A stretch of 19,740 bases of DNA from Porodaedalea pini (GCA_002794775.1 NBAY01000181.1:1-19740); one strand, 5' to 3'; positions 1 to 10,290 are shown, numbered from the stretch's first letter. The notes: a model not told the origin generated them from the letters alone. Numbers and translations: made by a program.

Positions 1-348
1 GAGTTTTGATGCAGCGGCCTGTGCACTTGCGTCCCTGCACAACCTTTATATTCATGGATAGAGCAGGTTTCCAGTGCTTGCAGTACGCCTCTTTGCCCAT
101 CTGCTTCTTGCCCGACTCTTCTCTTTTTCATCTCTCAGGAAATCAGTACCAACATCGATGAGCAGAGGTGTTTGCTTTCCTCTGCGATTGCAAATGTGGC
201 ATCTCCATCATGAAAAAGTCACATCGCCTGTATAGCCTTGTATACCTTGTAAGGTAATAAAAGTCTGTTAGTCAGCTTGTCATGTGCCAAAATGTCTTCG
301 AGTCGGATACAAGCTTGTTACAAGAGTTTTGGTGCAATACAAGGCATA

Positions 349-466
349 TACAAGACAGATAGATAATTACAAAAAATATACTATACTTTTATCATTTTGT
401 ATTCTGATTATATGCCCTCTGAAAGTCTGATGTCTGAGCTGTAATGTATTTATTCTACTGATTATG
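349..466 (+). repeat. Degenerate direct repeat, copy A
   Basis: Read beside 571-681, this segment shares an ordered series of words: tacaag, agatagat, ttac, attatatgcc, tctgatgtct, ctgtaatg and gattat. Similarity is perhaps two thirds with small indels. It looks like an old local duplication with a spacing of about 220 bp, and both copies are mirrored in the right arm. Confidence 0.5.
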
Positions 467-570
467 CTGACAATGGAGCTGGAAGGCTCTTCACCAGTTT
501 ATATGTTGGGTGTCAGCATGTCAGCAGTATATCATATTCTTATTAGCCTTCACATAGGATACAAGATAAA

Positions 571-681
571 TACAAGTTAGATAGATGCTTACAGGAAATG
601 CACATTTATTTTTCTTGTATTATATGCCACTTATATGTCCTTCCAAAATCTAATGTCTAAACTGTAGTGCATTAATCATAG
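571..681 (+). repeat. Degenerate direct repeat, copy B
   Basis: This is the partner of 349-466, with matching words tacaag, agatagat, ttac, attatatgcc, ctaatgtct, ctgtagtg and taatcat in the same order. Confidence 0.5.
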
Positions 682-726
682 TGTTTTTGTCTGATCATCC
701 ACTCATTTCAGATATCAGCTCTTCAA

Positions 727-1260
727 TCACTGTCCAAGATTTGCTTTGTTTTCAGGAGAGATGCACACACGGTGGGAATTCAAACCCACTTGCCCCTTTC
801 GGGCCGCCAATCCAGCACTAAAACTTGAGAGCCGAAAGGCTGAAAAGCGGATGATGAGACGAGACAGTAGTATAATATAGAGAAAATGCTTCGCAAGGGC
901 TCGAGCACATGGAATAATAGAAGTAACAAGAGTCGAGTCAATGAAGTAAAGAGAAGGAAAAAAGAGATCTACGGAAGATACGAGCCGAATTACAAAATCG
1001 AGGAGAGAAAAGGAAGAGGAGACCGTGTATGGTGAATGGACAAGTCGCGCCGCACAAATGGATGGATGAATGAGATACTTGGGTGTACGGTTGGAGGGAA
1101 GGGTGTAAGAGACACATGTATTGCTAGGAAATTTAGAAAAGAGGAGAGAAGAGAGTACAAGGTGGAAGGCGCGCCGAAGCCGTACCGACAAGAGCGAAGG
1201 CCTCTGCGATCGCGAGCAAGCGCCCGACAACCAGCGAAGAAAGGCCCTCAAGCTCCGCAC
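727..1260 (-). other. 177-codon open frame, probably 3' flank of the cyclin pseudogene
   Basis: An uninterrupted minus-strand frame lies just downstream of the cyclin remnant on the same strand. The product would be rich in Ser, Leu, Arg and Phe, driven by a pyrimidine-rich strand, with no domain I recognise and no clear signal peptide. The mirror copy is also open at the same length, but seven of its eight amino-acid differences are simple CpG transitions, so open length alone is weak evidence of coding. The simplest reading is pyrimidine-rich 3' UTR or intergenic DNA. A lineage-specific gene is possible but unsupported. The opposite strand also has short open frames (1036-1324) that I treat as shadows. 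Confidence 0.3.
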
Positions 1261-1399
1261 AGTCCAACTCAGCGTAGCCCAGACCAGTAGCCCACACCCA
1301 TATCCTACGCATCCAAATCCATAAGTCGCGAAAGTCGTTGCATCAGCCTATACATGACCACCGAGCCCGAGCCCAAGCCCGAGATCAACAGTCGTGAGG

Positions 1400-2767
1400 C
1401 TATCCAGCATGGACCACGTCTGAGTACTCTATTTGCCATGCCTGCCTTCGTCTGCGCACGGCCAAATTCCGAACTTGTGCCTGCATCCGACAAGGTGGAC
1501 TCGGAAAGTGCATCGCGTTGCGCATTGCAGAAACCGGAGACGATCCAAATGCGATTGTACCATCGCTTTTCGTGTGTTGCATACTGCGCGAGTTCTCTTC
1601 CTGCGGCAGCGTTGAGCTCTTGCCGACCGAGAGACGCCACCCAAACGCATCGCCGAATGCACGTTCGCAGTGTCCAACCTCCCGCAGTGGGAGACTGGAG
1701 AGCTTTACCCATGCACGATTCGAATAGCATCGATCCTGTAAGATTTTTGATGCTAGAATGAGCGCGGCGAGGAAGATGCGCCGCGGCAGAGGAGCGGCAA
1801 GGGAAGAGGTGACAGCGGCGTGAGCTGTTTTGCCGGAATCTTGCGACGCTTGTCGTTAGACTGCCTTTGAGTCTGCATCTACTGAGTTAATGGAAGCGAA
1901 GCGCCCATCTGGAGGACTGTCGGCACACACGATGCGTCGAAAGGGTCCTTTGACATCAATTCCGTCGGAAGGCCGCAGAGGTTGGACGTGTCCAAAGAGG
2001 TATTCGCCTTCGACGAGGCAGACGCCTCGTCTTCCTTCACGATCCTCTTATCCAACTCCGGCTCGCCTCTCACTCCCGTGCCGAGCCTCTCTTGCTCCAC
2101 GAGCTCTGGCACCTTCCCTCGCACCGCCTTGATGTAGCAGAGCGCCGACTGCAGGACGCTGCATGTTGTGCGTGAACGGTGGAGGACCTGTACAAATGTT
2201 TCGATCGGAACGAGATCCTTCTTGGACACGACGGTTGCGGCATTGCTGCCGAAATTCTCGGCGAGAAAGGCAGATGGGAAAAACTGACGTTGATGTTGAA
2301 GCGTGTGGTGGGTCGGATGGGGCAGGGGGAAGAGGCGAGGAAAGCGTGATGGGTGAATAGGGCGAGGAAGTTGAACCAATTGATGTTTTAGTGGTTGGCG
2401 TTGAGAGACGGCGGCTGTTTCGTCACCGTCGTGATATCTGTTTGAGTTGAAAAGACGACTGGGATGTTCTCGGGTGCCAAATATCGGTCAGGCTTTTCAC
2501 AGCTTGATCTAGAGTTGAGCACGTCAGTTAGGGAAACAGGACAAAACCAATTTATCTATTGACTTTGCGTGCGCGCCTCGGAAGGTTGCCGACAATTAGA
2601 ATGCTTGACTTGCCGACCAAGGAAGCCACGTAGTTTGCTTTTGCTGGGTGCGTCTTCGGGATTTGAGGTTGTTTCAACGGTTGAGGCGCCGCTTGCTGCA
2701 GCGCCGAGAGTGGGTGCGGGGATTGGGAGAAGGTAGAGGCAGTACTAACAGGAGAGATGGAGTACAC
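1400..2767 (-). pseudogene. Pcl/Pho80-type cyclin pseudogene, left copy
   Basis: Intact members of this family are cyclins that activate the Pho85/Cdk5-type kinase in the fungal nucleus or cytoplasm. The call rests on cyclin-box segments: an N-terminal HPxxFPRLFP motif and FFPSAFLAENFG (2379 to about 2250), then TTCSVLQSALCYI (near 2150), and near 1760-1640 the most telling block, FLAALILASKILQDRCYSNRAW followed by LREVGHCERAFGDAFGWRL. The blocks sit in different frames. A 1-bp loss near 2470 (ggcacccgag against ggcaccctgag in the mirror) and further shifts near 2380 and 1790 break the gene. An upstream exon (2767 to 2614) joins through a probable GC-AG intron (2613 to 2509). No ATG was found for the 5' end. 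It is divergent from the neighbouring unknown gene. The family assignment is from memory of the motif pattern; the exact Pcl subtype is not resolved. Confidence 0.72.
2509..2613 (-). other. Probable GC-AG intron in the cyclin remnant
   Basis: On the minus strand the exon ends ..ttggtcg and the intron begins gcaagtca, which is the consensus for the rare GC donor. It is 105 bp long, has ccctaactgac as a likely branch site, and ends ctctag. Splicing here restores the in-frame peptide SLVDQAVKSLTDIWHP, as expected for a cyclin N-terminus. The mirror intron (12638-12742) has the same GC donor, so the donor predates the duplication. Confidence 0.55.
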
Positions 2768-2899
2768 GGATGCAGCTGTTTGATTAAATAAGTGGATTCT
2801 TGAGGGTTGGGATGCTGATGGTGGACACGAGCATCAGACAAGATTCACCACCGGACTTAGAAAACGCGTCGAGACGTGCTCGACGCGTCGCTGCACTTT

Positions 2900-4703
2900 G
2901 CTTTCTCCCACCACCACCTGCCTCTCCCTCGGTCGCAAATCTGTCAAGCACATCAAAAGTAAGTCCACACAGTCTTTGGGATATAATGAGCATGTTAGTC
3001 AAAATGTAGATGGAAACAGAGGTCAGATAAGCTCATGCCACTCAAATTGGTGAGTAGCCCCTGTATACAGACAGTTCGTCTAACTGGCCTCTAGTCCACA
3101 AGTACTGGGACAGTCTCGCTTGGTACGTCTATCAGCCCACACGCACTGTCAAGGAGAAGAAGGGCAAGGCAGAGTCGACGGCGGGCGGGAAGGTGAAGAA
3201 GGAGAAGGATGGGAAGGAGCGTGGTGACCGTACCAAGTCGAGCAGCTGTGTGCGCGGTTCCAGCGCGCGTGCCCGCAACAGTTCCTTGTGCTCCACTACC
3301 AGCACCACCAGCACCACAGTGCCCCTCATCTGCATCGACCGTCATTCGGAAGATTTCAGCGAGCTCGACTCGCTCTCCGCCGACGGGTCTCTCTATGGTC
3401 CGTATGGCTCTGCGAATGGTGGGTGCGGTAGCGTGCACGAAGCCGAGATGGTGGATCTCGCGGACTTCGACATGAGCGAATTGGAGGATCGCAGGGCCAG
3501 GGTCAAGGTCAGACACTCTCGCTCGCACTGAGCCTCTCGATGCCCTTGTTCTCTTACGCGTCTGGTTCTAGATCAGGAGTGAGCCTTACGATCGACACGG
3601 GCAACGCTCTTGCGAGCTTCTCTCTCGAATCCGGCCTGCTCAACACGTATTCCTACTCGCACTCGCACCACGGTGGACACGGGCATGGACACGGACACTC
3701 GCTTTCCGCGCAGATCCCGACTCAGACAGCCCAAAGCTTGGTTCCCGGACCACTTAGCTTTGTCCTCCCGCAGAATCGCCGCTCGAAGCCGTTCGACGAG
3801 CGCACCGGTGCACCGGCCACCGACGATGACAGCCGACCTCTACCCGCCTGCGCCTCCTACAATCAAGATCCCGAGGCTGCTTGAGACGGCGCCTGGTTTG
3901 AACAAAAGCTCGGCGGTTGGCTCGCCTGCGACGCACGAGGGCAACGAAGACGAGCAGCGGTTGCAGATGAATGGCCACAGCCAGGAAAGAGGGGGAATTT
4001 GGTGGAATGAGCGGTTTCCAGTTCCCGAACTCGCATCCGCAGTCCATGAGCTACGGTATGCCAGGGCAGGTCCCCGATTTCTCGACTGCTGGCAGCGAAC
4101 TTGCAGGTGTGTTTTTCTGCCCTTCGTCGTAGCATGTTTCAGGTATTGAGGAGCAGGTGCCTGTCGCCGCTAAGCCTCGCCCTCACGCTCATGCAGCTCA
4201 GCATTCCTAGTGAGCCTTCAACCTCCTCAGGTGACCCGCTTTCCGCACCAACACCTCCTTCCTCCTCGTCCTCGCGTCTCTTCCTCCCTGGTCAATTCTC
4301 TTCGCCAACTGGCCAATCGCCAGGTGGACAGCTTCAAGTGCCGGGTCAGCGCGCATTGCCGCACGGGCTGCCTGAGTCACCAGATCCGCCAGTTGCTGGC
4401 GAGTGGGTCGACTACGGCTTGCCAGCGTGGGTGATGCAGACGCTGTGCGACGGCGACGAATCTGCCACAAATTCCTCGCATGGTCAGAACCAGGAGACGC
4501 AGAGTCAGAATGTATTCTGTGAAATCGACATCGGACTGGACATGGGGCTGCCGCCGTGGACGGCCTTCGGCTCAATGGGGTCGATGAGTCCCATGGGCTC
4601 GATGGGTGGTGGGATGGATGGGATGGGGCCGGACGGTGAGCGAATGGACATGTACGCGATGCACTTCCGGTTCGAGGACCTGCTCGACTCGTCGCAGTTA
4701 TAA
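2900..4703 (+). pseudogene. Unrecognised low-complexity protein gene, broken, left copy
   Basis: I do not recognise the family. Readable blocks in order are: LSLGRKSVKHIK (about 2920-2960) before a likely gtaagt intron; YWDSLAWYVYQPTRTVKEKK (about 3103-3162); a Lys/Glu-rich basic stretch (to 3235); Ser/Thr runs; an acidic region ending near 3500; a probable intron to about 3571; a His/Gly run HHGGHGHGHGHS (near 3670-3705); a Pro/Ser-rich region (4210-4400); and a Met/Gly repeat (GSMGSMSPMGSMGGGMDGMG, 4570-4630) ending in SSQL and a stop at 4703. A 1-bp loss at about 4146 (gtattgagg, gtatatgagg in the mirror) shifts the frame and brings a stop, so this copy is broken where the mirror stays open. 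The low-complexity, Lys-rich make-up would suit a regulatory or nuclear protein, but that is inference only. Confidence 0.5.
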
Positions 4704-4967
4704 CCTGCACCTCACTTCGCCTGTGGACACCGTCAAACCTGGATTCTTTATTCTTCTTTTGCTTTTATCTATAATTTTGACGCGGCTACGATTTTGAACA
4801 ATTCAATTGTACAATAAATGATGCAATAGAAATACATTATTGTTATATTATTTAAATGGTGTGATAATGAACCAGTAGACTTCAGTCTTGTATAACGACT
4901 TGCAGGCCTTATATAAGAACTCTACCAGACACGACAAGAACCACAAGTAAGATTATCCCATGTCATT
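4704..4967 (+). other. Intergenic region between the unknown gene and the membrane protein gene
   Basis: AT-rich 3' flank of the upstream gene, including aataaatg near 4812, which could act as a polyadenylation signal. It is followed by the promoter region of the next gene. No open frame of note. Confidence 0.4.
4909..4917 (+). promoter_or_regulatory. Probable TATA box of the membrane protein gene
   Basis: The sequence ttatataag lies about 50 bp upstream of the first in-family codons (near 4960-4970). It is identical in the mirror arm at 10326-10334. Its position before the gene and its good match to the TATA consensus support it. Confidence 0.4.
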
Positions 4968-6924
4968 TTGAAGCTGCGCCGTATTCTCTTCTATATTTCT
5001 TCAGGGCCGGCCATTCTTGTAAGTGACGATCAGTATGACCTAACTTGGCAATATGCATCAGACTTGCGGCGATCTTGCGGCAACTTGTACATTTCTGATC
5101 ATTTTGAGAGTGCGCTAGATTCTCTTGTACATAATATACAAAATTTACAAAATTTACTATCTTCTATGGCTATGTAAGCCTGTGCAAGATTTTAGACATT
5201 TTCGTGATGTCTTATTGGTGTTTCCTGTCCTTTCATATCTGGTTTGCTCTGTGCAGGCGCAGCATCAAACATTTTCATGGAGTATCACTGTGAGTTGTCG
5301 CTCCTCTGCTACCCTTTTCCCTTCATTGCACAAACACTAAGCCTATTTCATTAAGACTGAACTTGAAGAATGTGATTCTATTCCAATCAAGCTGGCTCTG
5401 TTCTCAGTGACCTCCTCTTTCAACGGCGTCAGTCCTTTTTACATGATTTCATACAAGCTTGGGGGTATTGCAACTATGGACTACCTTGGTACAAACTGGC
5501 AGGAGTTGACATGGACAGTTTGTCACCCTCAATGTAGCTTTCCGAAGAACACACTCTTTTCTGGCAGTTTTAACTCCAGCTCTTTTTTTTCACTACCAAT
5601 CATAGGTGCTCAGGTCTTTCTCAATGTTGTCGACTCGATCGAGAATAGTGGAGGGATCTTGAGTGGCATTGTGCAAGGTGTGGGATTCTTCATAGAGATG
5701 TGCAGTGCTCTCTTTCATGCTGGCTGCATTCTGCTTATGCAGGGGGCATGATCAATAGTTGCCACCTGGCGAAACCCAGATCACCAATGAAAGTCATTGC
5801 TGACCTTCCGCAAGTGGCTACCTATGATTCAGTCAATGCGTCAATTTCTGGCAGGAACAAACCTTACACAATTTCTGTCATTTCTACGACCAACAATTGC
5901 TCACCTTCCAACTTCACTATTGGCAAGGAAGACGACATATTCACATATGTAGACAAAGTGGCACCAGGAGATTTGTTCTTTAGTGAGTTTGCCGTGGTGT
6001 TTGTATATGGATGTAACTTATGGAGCCATTAATATTGCACATAGTTGCTGCGTCAGACTCTTAAGTTTTTTTATAAAATTCTACTCCACAAATATTCATT
6101 TCTTGAATGCATGTAGAATGGGTCAATGGGCATATGGAACAAACTTCATCTCTTCAGTAGGGTCAATGGATACCTCATGTCCTGGAAAGCAATCATTTGG
6201 AAGTCAGTCTGTGAATGCGACACAATTGGCAGATATGACCAGCACATCCACTGCATGTAGCAGTGCATCCTCTCGGCATCTTAGTGTCGCCGCCATAGGT
6301 GGTCTGATCGCTGGTAGTATCATTATCCTGCTTTCAGCTACTTTAGTAGCATGTTTCCTCATAATGAGATGACATATTTCTGCTACAAATTGTAGGATCT
6401 TTCCATTCAATGATGATATCACTCCGTTCATTGCTCCAGCTGGCTCAGGCTCTATGCCTCAGATGAGGCACTGGTAGTCTATCACACCTGTCAGAAACTC
6501 TGCATATACTATTGATTACTCCAATGTCCTGCTGCTTTGCAACCCTCACCCACCATCTCACACTTCACATCTTGTGGCTCGTGCAGCTGCACCTTCTCAA
6601 TTAGGGAGCATATTCAATGGCAATCCAGACCCGTTTGCTGCAGTCTACACAAACACTCGACCTCTTTCACAAAATTGGATATCATCAGACGAGGGACAGG
6701 TGCCATTGGTCCCACACGGCTCAGTAGCGGAAGATCCATCGAATGGACCACTGCGCATCGTCACTTCTCAAACGCCAATCACAAGGTCTACTAAACAACA
6801 CTTGGCTGATCAGGCTGCGCATGAAAGAGGAAGACTCTCACAGTGTTCCAGCATGAAGATGTGGAGGATCTACTCAAAGTTCCTCCAGTGTATCGGGAAG
6901 GGCGGGCCATCCAGAGGCTCTTGA
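4968..6924 (+). pseudogene. Single-pass membrane protein remnant, agaric type, left copy
   Basis: The pieces resemble the secreted or plasma-membrane proteins common in agaricomycetes, with a lumenal beta-rich part, a Ser/Thr-rich stalk, one transmembrane helix and a cytosolic tail. Visible in order: VSDDQYDLTWQYASDL (from about 5010); FNGVSPFYMISYKLGG and ATMDYLG (5407-5500); NVVDSIENSGG (near 5620); a stretch with several NxS/T sites (5700-5970); a Ser/Thr-rich stalk; a helix LSVAAIGGLIAGSIIILLSA and onward (about 6289-6363); then a tail reading EDLLKVPPVYRE at about 6864-6899 with a PPxY motif (6882-6893). Blocks fall in different frames. Some shifts are introns, but others (for example near 5700 and 6830) look like real frameshifts, and no ATG opens the first exon in frame. 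Function unknown. Confidence 0.55.
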
Positions 6925-7570
6925 ACCTATTTTGATTTATTGAATCATTATAGTTGTTTCTTTGGTTGAGAAGCAAGGTTATGGAACTGGAATCTTATAC
7001 TTTTGTTTTGTCCCCACCAGTATCTTCCACAGTCTGACTGATGGACATTCGCATACCATACAATTTGAACTTTTTGCATTACTGCCCTTTGCAGAAGTAT
7101 TGTCACACGTGATTTCACTGATTTTCGTGCTATGAGAGCCTCAGAACACAAACATTTTCATATCTCAACCAAAAGTTGACATTTTTGCATCATCTAAGTT
7201 GCTAAATTCATTTTTTAATCTCATCTTTCATATTTCAACAAGAGTGATAAGAAATAGTCAAAATTTGAGTCCAAAACAGTGAAAATGCTGTTTTTGAACC
7301 CATTTCCCTTGTTCATTTTTTCCTGCACTCATATTTCACTGTACAGTGCTCCAGACCAGCCCAGAATTCCAGTATTAGTCTATTATGAATTTACAGACTA
7401 ATTTTGAGATGTATTGTGAGGTAGATGTGCTGAACTGGTGCATGTCTAAAACACACAAATCCCCTCTGTTTCTGCAAGCCCCCAGCCCCCAGGAAAACTT
7501 CTTCTCAACTGAATTCATGCATGTAAATTCATTCAAAGTGTATTGGAACAGATTTGAGCAGCATCCATGG
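6925..7570. other. AT-rich non-coding inner part of left arm
   Basis: No supportable gene. It is AT-rich and CpG-poor, and almost identical to 7664-8286 in the mirror. A perfect 12-bp palindrome cactgtacagtg lies at 7337-7348, with one base changed in the mirror. A 106-codon open frame at 7385-7705 crosses the arm-spacer border. An identical peptide starts from the mirror strand because of the palindrome, so it is not evidence for a gene. Confidence 0.5.
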
Positions 7571-7663
7571 ATACAGGCTTGCATGAATCAGGGATATGTT
7601 CACAAGAATAGTGCATACAGTCAGAATCTGGTACTCAATTCAGCTCACTGGTTGATGCTAGAG
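7571..7663. other. Unpaired central spacer of the palindrome
   Basis: These 93 bases have no mirror partner and separate the two arms. They are AT-rich, with no open frame of note and no obvious internal hairpin. A transcript running through would form a stem of more than 7 kb closed by this loop. Confidence 0.9.
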
Positions 7664-8310
7664 CCCTGGATGCAGCTCAAATCTGTTCCAATACACTTTG
7701 AATGAATTTACATGCATGAATTCAGTTGAGAAGAAGTTTTCCTGGGGCTGGGGGGCTTGCAGAAACAGAGGGGATTTGTGTGTTTTAGACATGCACCAGT
7801 TCAGCACATCTACCTCACAATACATCTCAAAATTAGTCTGTAAATTCATAATAGACTAATACTGGAATTCTGGGCTGTCTGGAGCACTGTATAGTGAAAT
7901 ATGAGTGCAGGAAAAAATGAACAAGGGAAATGGGTTCAAAAAACAGCATTTTCACTGTTTTGGACTCAAATTTTGACTATTTCTTATCACTCTTGTTGAA
8001 ATATGAAAGATGAGATTAAAAAATGAATTTAGCAACTTAGATGATGCAAAAATGTCAACTTTTGGTTGAGATATGAAAATGTTTGTGTTTTGAGGCTCTC
8101 ATAGCACGAAAATCAGTGAAATCACGTGTGACAATACTTCTGCAAAGGGCAGTAATGCAAAAAGTTCAAATTGTATGGTATGCGAATGTCCATCAGTCAG
8201 ACTGTGGAAGATACTGGTGGGGACAAAACAAAAGTATAAGATTCCAGTTCCATAACCTTGCTTCTCAACCAAAGAAACAACTATAATGATTCAATAAATC
8301 AAAAATAGGT

Positions 8311-10290
8311 TCAAGAGCCTCTGGATGGCCCGCCCCTCTCCCGATACACTGGAGGAACTTTGAGTAGATCCTCCACATCTTCATGCTGGAACACTGTGAG
8401 AGGTCTTCCTCTTTCATGCGCAGCCTGATCAGCCAAGTGTTGTTTAGTAGACCTTGTGATTTGGCGTTTGAGAAGTGACGATGCGCAGTGGTCCATTCGA
8501 TGGATCTTCCGCTACTGAGCCGTGTGGGACCAATGGCACCTGTCCCTCGTCTGATGATATCCAATTTTGTGAAAGAGGTCGAGTGTTTGTGTAGACTGCA
8601 GCAAACGGGTCTGGATTGCCATTGAATATGCTCCCTAATTGAGAAGGTGCAGCTGCACGAGCCACAAGATGTGAAGTGTGAGATGGTGGGTGAGGGTTGC
8701 AAAGCAGCAGGACATTGGAGTAATCAATAGTATATGCAGAGTTTCTGACAGGTGTGATAGACTACCAGTGCCTCATCTGAGGCATAGAGCCTGAGCCAGC
8801 TGGAGCAATGAACGGAGTGATATCATCATTGAATGGAAAGATCCTACAATTTGTAGCAGAAAATATGTCATCTCATTATGAGGAAACATGCTACTAAAGT
8901 AGCTGAAAGCAGGATAATGATACTACCAGCGATCAGACCACCTATGGCGGCGACACTAAGATGCCGAGAGGATGCACTGCTACATGCAGTGGATGTGCTG
9001 GTCATATCTGCCAATTGTGTCGCATTCACAGACTGACTTCCAAATGATTGCTTTCCAGGACATGAGGTATCCATTGACCCTACTGAAGAGATGAAGTTTG
9101 TTCCATATGCCCATTGACCCATTCTACAATGCATTCAAGAAATGAATATTTGTGGAGTAGAATTTTATAAAAAAAACTTAAGAGTCTGACGCAGCAACTA
9201 TGTGCAATATTAATGGCTCCATAAGTTACATCCATATACAAACACCACGGCAAACTCACTAAAGAACAAATCTCCTGGTGCCACTTTGTCTACATATGTG
9301 AATATGTCGTCTTCCTTGCCAATAGTGAAGTTGGAAGGTGAGCAATTGTTGGTCGTAGAAATGACAGAAATTGTGTAAGGTTTGTTCCTGCCAGAAATTG
9401 ACGCATTGACTGAATCATAGGTAGCCACTTGCGGAAGGTCAGCAATGACTTTCATTGGTGATCTGGGTTTCGCCAGGTGGCAACTATTGATCATGCCCCC
9501 TGCATAAGCAGAATGCAGCCAGCATGAAAGAGAGCACTGCACATCTCTATGAAGAATCCCACACCTTGCACAATGCCACTCAAGATCCCTCCACTATTCT
9601 CGATCGAGTCGACAACATTGAGAAAGACCTGAGCACCTATGATTGGTAGTGAAAAAAAAGAGCTGGAGTTAAAACTGCCAGAAAAGAGTGTGTTCTTCGG
9701 AAAGCTACATTGAGGGTGACAAACTGTCCATGTCAACTCCTGCCAGTTTGTACCAAGGTAGTCCATAGTTGCAATACCCCCAAGCTTGTATGAAATCATG
9801 TAAAAAGGACTGACGCCGTTGAAAGAGGAGGTCACTGAGAACAGAGCCAGCTTGATTGGAATAGAATCACATTCTTCAAGTTCAGTCTTAATGAAATAGG
9901 CTTTAGTGTTTGTGCAATGAAGGGAAAAGGGTAGCAGAGGAGCGACAACTCACAGTGATACTCCATGAAAATGTTTGATGCTGCGCCTGCACAGAGCAAA
10001 CCAGATATGAAAGGACAGGAAACACCAATAAGACATCACGAAAATGTCTAAAATCTTGCACAGGCTTACATAGCCATAGAAGATAGTAAATTTTGTAAAT
10101 TTTGTATATTATGTACAAGAGAATCTAGTGCACTCTCAAAATGATCAGAAATGTACAAGTTGCCGCAAGATCGCCACAAGTCTGATGCATATTGCCAAGT
10201 TAGGTCATACTGATCGTCACTTACAAGAATGGCTGGCCCTGAAGAAATATAGAAGAGAATACGGCGCAGCTTCAAAATGACATGGGACAA
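8311..10290 (-). pseudogene. Single-pass membrane protein remnant, right copy
   Basis: This is the mirror of 4968-6924. The segments at 9491-9835 and 9210-9542 encode exactly the same 114 and 110 residues as their left partners. The helix lies at about 8871-8950. Its tail is in better shape than in the left arm: one frame from 8496 to 8311 carries QHEDVEDLLKVPPVYRE, with the PPxY codons at 8344-8355. An extra base near 8400 relative to the left arm accounts for the changed frame. The 5' part contains the one clear CpG decay in this gene (cttgcggcga left, cttgtggcga right). The gene is still fragmented. Confidence 0.55.

Larger units (their letters stand above)
1..726. other. AT-rich non-coding outer part of left arm
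   Basis: No coding potential is seen: stops are frequent in all frames and the composition is AT-rich. It is mirrored at about 14529-15257 with a handful of 1-bp indels and one CpG transition (cgagtcgg at 299-306 reads cgagttgg in the mirror). It contains a degenerate internal duplication, listed separately. Confidence 0.6.
1..7570 (+). repeat. Left arm of a giant inverted repeat (palindrome)
   Basis: This stretch is the reverse complement of 7664-15257. The first 77 bases match 15181-15257 without a difference, and the match can be followed through every gene remnant to the inner end, where 7546-7570 pairs with 7664-7688 with two mismatches. The arm is 7570 bp against 7594 bp on the right, so net indels amount to only 24 bp. 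Most substitutions are CpG in this arm and TpG or CpA in the other. The outer end is not seen, because base 1 is already inside the repeat. Confidence 0.97.

Noticed and set aside
760..830. Possible tRNA on the minus strand, with a gggtttgaattcccac segment resembling a T-arm and nearby GAAA-loop hairpins
   Set aside because: The T-loop would have eight bases with a five-pair stem, the A box is poor, and no acceptor stem or anticodon arm can be fitted.
1036..1324. Plus-strand open frames of 67-84 codons
   Set aside because: They are Arg/Lys-rich shadows of the pyrimidine-rich minus strand and are not supported by any motif.
2900..4703. Homeodomain mating-type gene
   Set aside because: No WFxNxR homeodomain helix is seen; only basic and low-complexity stretches are present.
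7337..7348. Perfect 12-bp palindrome cactgtacagtg
   Set aside because: It is short, lies in AT-rich DNA, and is broken by one base in the mirror; no sign of function.
7385..7849. Twin 106- and 63-codon open frames on opposite strands around the centre
   Set aside because: They are the same DNA read from both arms of the palindrome. They lack protein-like features and one crosses into the spacer.
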